Assembly: GCA_964410215.1 (NCBI GenBank)
Contig: CAYPHA010000012.1
Span: forward strand, 24,144-88,143
DNA from: CAYPHA01 sp964410215
GTDB taxonomy: Bacteria; Calditrichota; Calditrichia; Calditrichales; CAYPHA01
Length of the DNA stretch: 64,000 bases
Reading direction: 5' to 3'
Positions 62,911 through 64,000 of this stretch are shown in pieces (positions within the stretch are counted from its first letter, which is position 1; every line of letters starts with the position of its first letter). Both the position numbers and the translations under genes were made by a program. The notes under the pieces are model-generated. The model was given only the letters and a program-made list of their open reading frames with translations, was not told the DNA's origin and made no database searches.

Positions 62911-64000
62911 ATGCTTTATCAGTGGGTGTTTCCGCAAACTGTCAATAAAGCAGCGATAGATGAACTTGTATCTGACTATAAGATTCATCCGGTCATCGCA
63001 TCTATCCTTTTGAATCGCGGAATTGATTCCAGGTCTGTCCTTAATAAATTTTTCGCTAAAGATATATCGGAACTCCATGATCCGTTTCTGTTGTCAGGCA
63101 TGGAACGGGCCGTTACACGGTTGATCAAAGCTCTCACCGATGGTGAACATATCGTCATTTATGGTGATTATGATGTTGACGGCGTAACAAGCGTTTCTAT
63201 CCTTTATGACAGCCTTTTCAAACTTGGTGGCAAGGTTTCTTTTTTTATTCCGAATCGTCTTAAGGAGGGATACGGTCTTTCAACGGATGGTATTGGCATT
63301 GCTTTAAAGCGGAAAAGCACACTCATCATAACCGTCGATTGCGGTGTTACAGCCGTTGATGAAATTGATTATGCCAAGCGGAAGGGGATTGATGTTATTG
63401 TTTGTGACCATCATGAGCAGGGTGATGAGTTACCTAATGCCGTAGCCGTACTGAACCCCAAGCTGAAGAACTCCCGCTATCCGTTTAAAGAGCTTGCCGG
63501 ATGTGGTGTCGCTTACAAACTGTTACAGGCACTGGAATCAAAACTGGATTACTCTGCTGATTTTGCTCATCATTATCTTGATCTGGTGGCGATGGGCACT
63601 TCAGCGGATATCGTGCCGCTCTATGATGAAAACAGGATACTGGTGCATCATGGATTGAAACAGATTAATACAAATCCAAGAAACGGTATTCTGGCTTTGC
63701 TGGAAAGCTGTGGTCTGCGTAACCGGGAGTTAACCGTTAATACAATCGTCTTTTCACTGGCTCCCCGGTTAAATGCGGTCGGTCGGATTTCGAATGCAAA
63801 AAAAGCGGTTCATCTCCTGACCTCGGACAGTCTTCAGCAGGCCAGAAATATTTCACAAATTCTCGAAGTGGAAAATAAAACACGAAAAGGAATTGATGAG
63901 ACGACATTCAAAGAAGCCGAGAAACTGATTGAAAAAACCATTGATGTGGAAAAAAGCCGCATTCTGGTTCTGGCGAAAAAAAACTGGCATCTCGGGGTTA
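62911..64000 (+). CDS. recJ: Single-stranded-DNA exonuclease RecJ, N-terminal part
   Basis: An open frame of 363 codons that runs off the window edge. Motif I GDYDVDGVTS (near 85-94) and the DHH motif CDHHEQG (near 164-170) are both present, as is the GCGVAYKL segment and the SAD block typical of RecJ. RecJ degrades 5' single-stranded ends in recombination and mismatch repair. ATG at 62911 follows GGAGA, which is part of a hairpin just after rnpB (62887-62906). The C-terminus is outside the window. Confidence 0.92.
   Translation, partial: MLYQWVFPQTVNKAAIDELVSDYKIHPVIASILLNRGIDSRSVLNKFFAKDISELHDPFLLSGMERAVTRLIKALTDGEHIVIYGDYDVDGVTSVSILYDSLFKLGGKVSFFIPNRLKEGYGLSTDGIGIALKRKSTLIITVDCGVTAVDEIDYAKRKGIDVIVCDHHEQGDELPNAVAVLNPKLKNSRYPFKELAGCGVAYKLLQALESKLDYSADFAHHYLDLVAMGTSADIVPLYDENRILVHHGLKQINTNPRNGILALLESCGLRNRELTVNTIVFSLAPRLNAVGRISNAKKAVHLLTSDSLQQARNISQILEVENKTRKGIDETTFKEAEKLIEKTIDVEKSRILVLAKKNWHLGV

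Noticed and set aside
1..64000. CRISPR arrays, insertion sequences, prophage or rRNA
   Set aside because: I found no regularly spaced repeats, transposase or integrase motifs, phage structural genes or rRNA cores on either strand.

Overview
The window is one contig stretch from an anaerobic, diderm bacterium, most likely a metagenome-assembled genome, since a run of exactly ten N lies inside the RNase P RNA gene. BamA, TamB, an OmpH/Skp chaperone and LpxD/LpxC/LpxA indicate an LPS-type outer membrane. The LpxC-FabZ fusion is a marker typical of the FCB superphylum (Bacteroidetes, Calditrichaeota, Marinimicrobia, KSB1 and relatives). The exact phylum cannot be fixed from sequence alone. Ferredoxin-dependent 2-oxoacid oxidoreductases and heterodisulfide-reductase (Hdr) modules indicate a ferredoxin-based anaerobic metabolism.

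Region 1 (384-12194, minus strand) is the most remarkable part: an apparent eleven-gene operon. In order of transcription it runs korD-korA-korB-korC (2-oxoacid:ferredoxin oxidoreductase), a giant tandem HdrA, a free MvhD, an HdrC-HdrB fusion, a second HdrA fused to MvhD, a 49-residue zinc ribbon, HdrC and HdrB. Each hdrA is interrupted at the same place by an in-frame TGA at a conserved Cys position. Each TGA is followed 21 nt later by the same perfect hairpin with a GGUC loop. I read both as selenocysteine codons with bacterial SECIS elements, so each HdrA is a single selenoprotein and not two broken genes. A plausible role is electron confurcation or bifurcation that links 2-oxoacid oxidation to a disulfide-type or other acceptor.

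Region 2 (12195-12934) is a 740-nt gap with stacked hairpins and a strong plus-strand terminator that serves no visible gene, so it may hold a small RNA. A GNAT acetyltransferase, an unknown protein and a second complete four-subunit KOR operon (14505-17235, plus strand) follow.

Region 3 (17296-30875) is rich in signalling: a GlnD/GlnE-like double nucleotidyltransferase, a receiver/HD-GYP protein, LapA-like and SPOR proteins, a Crp/Fnr regulator, a multidomain histidine kinase, two transporters (TSUP and OPT), and two tandem cNMP-binding/DUF4388-like proteins. A LOG protein and a DUF4954-like hexapeptide protein lie on the minus strand at 30877-33926.

Region 4 (34101-44567) is mainly housekeeping: ROK regulator, tgt-yajC-fmt, dodecin, RNase Y, an IscA/ErpA-type protein, peptide deformylase and leucyl aminopeptidase. 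It ends with a membrane-bound HdrD-like Fe-S protein that resembles ETF:quinone oxidoreductases.

Region 5 (44754-64000) is envelope biogenesis and then RNA: tamB, bamA, ompH/skp, lpxD, lpxC-fabZ, lpxA, a lipoate/octanoate transferase, two related outer-membrane proteins, rseP, a 719-residue unknown, a tRNA with a CAU anticodon, a zinc-ribbon coiled-coil protein, rnpB, and recJ, which runs off the end. I saw no CRISPR array, insertion sequence, prophage or rRNA.
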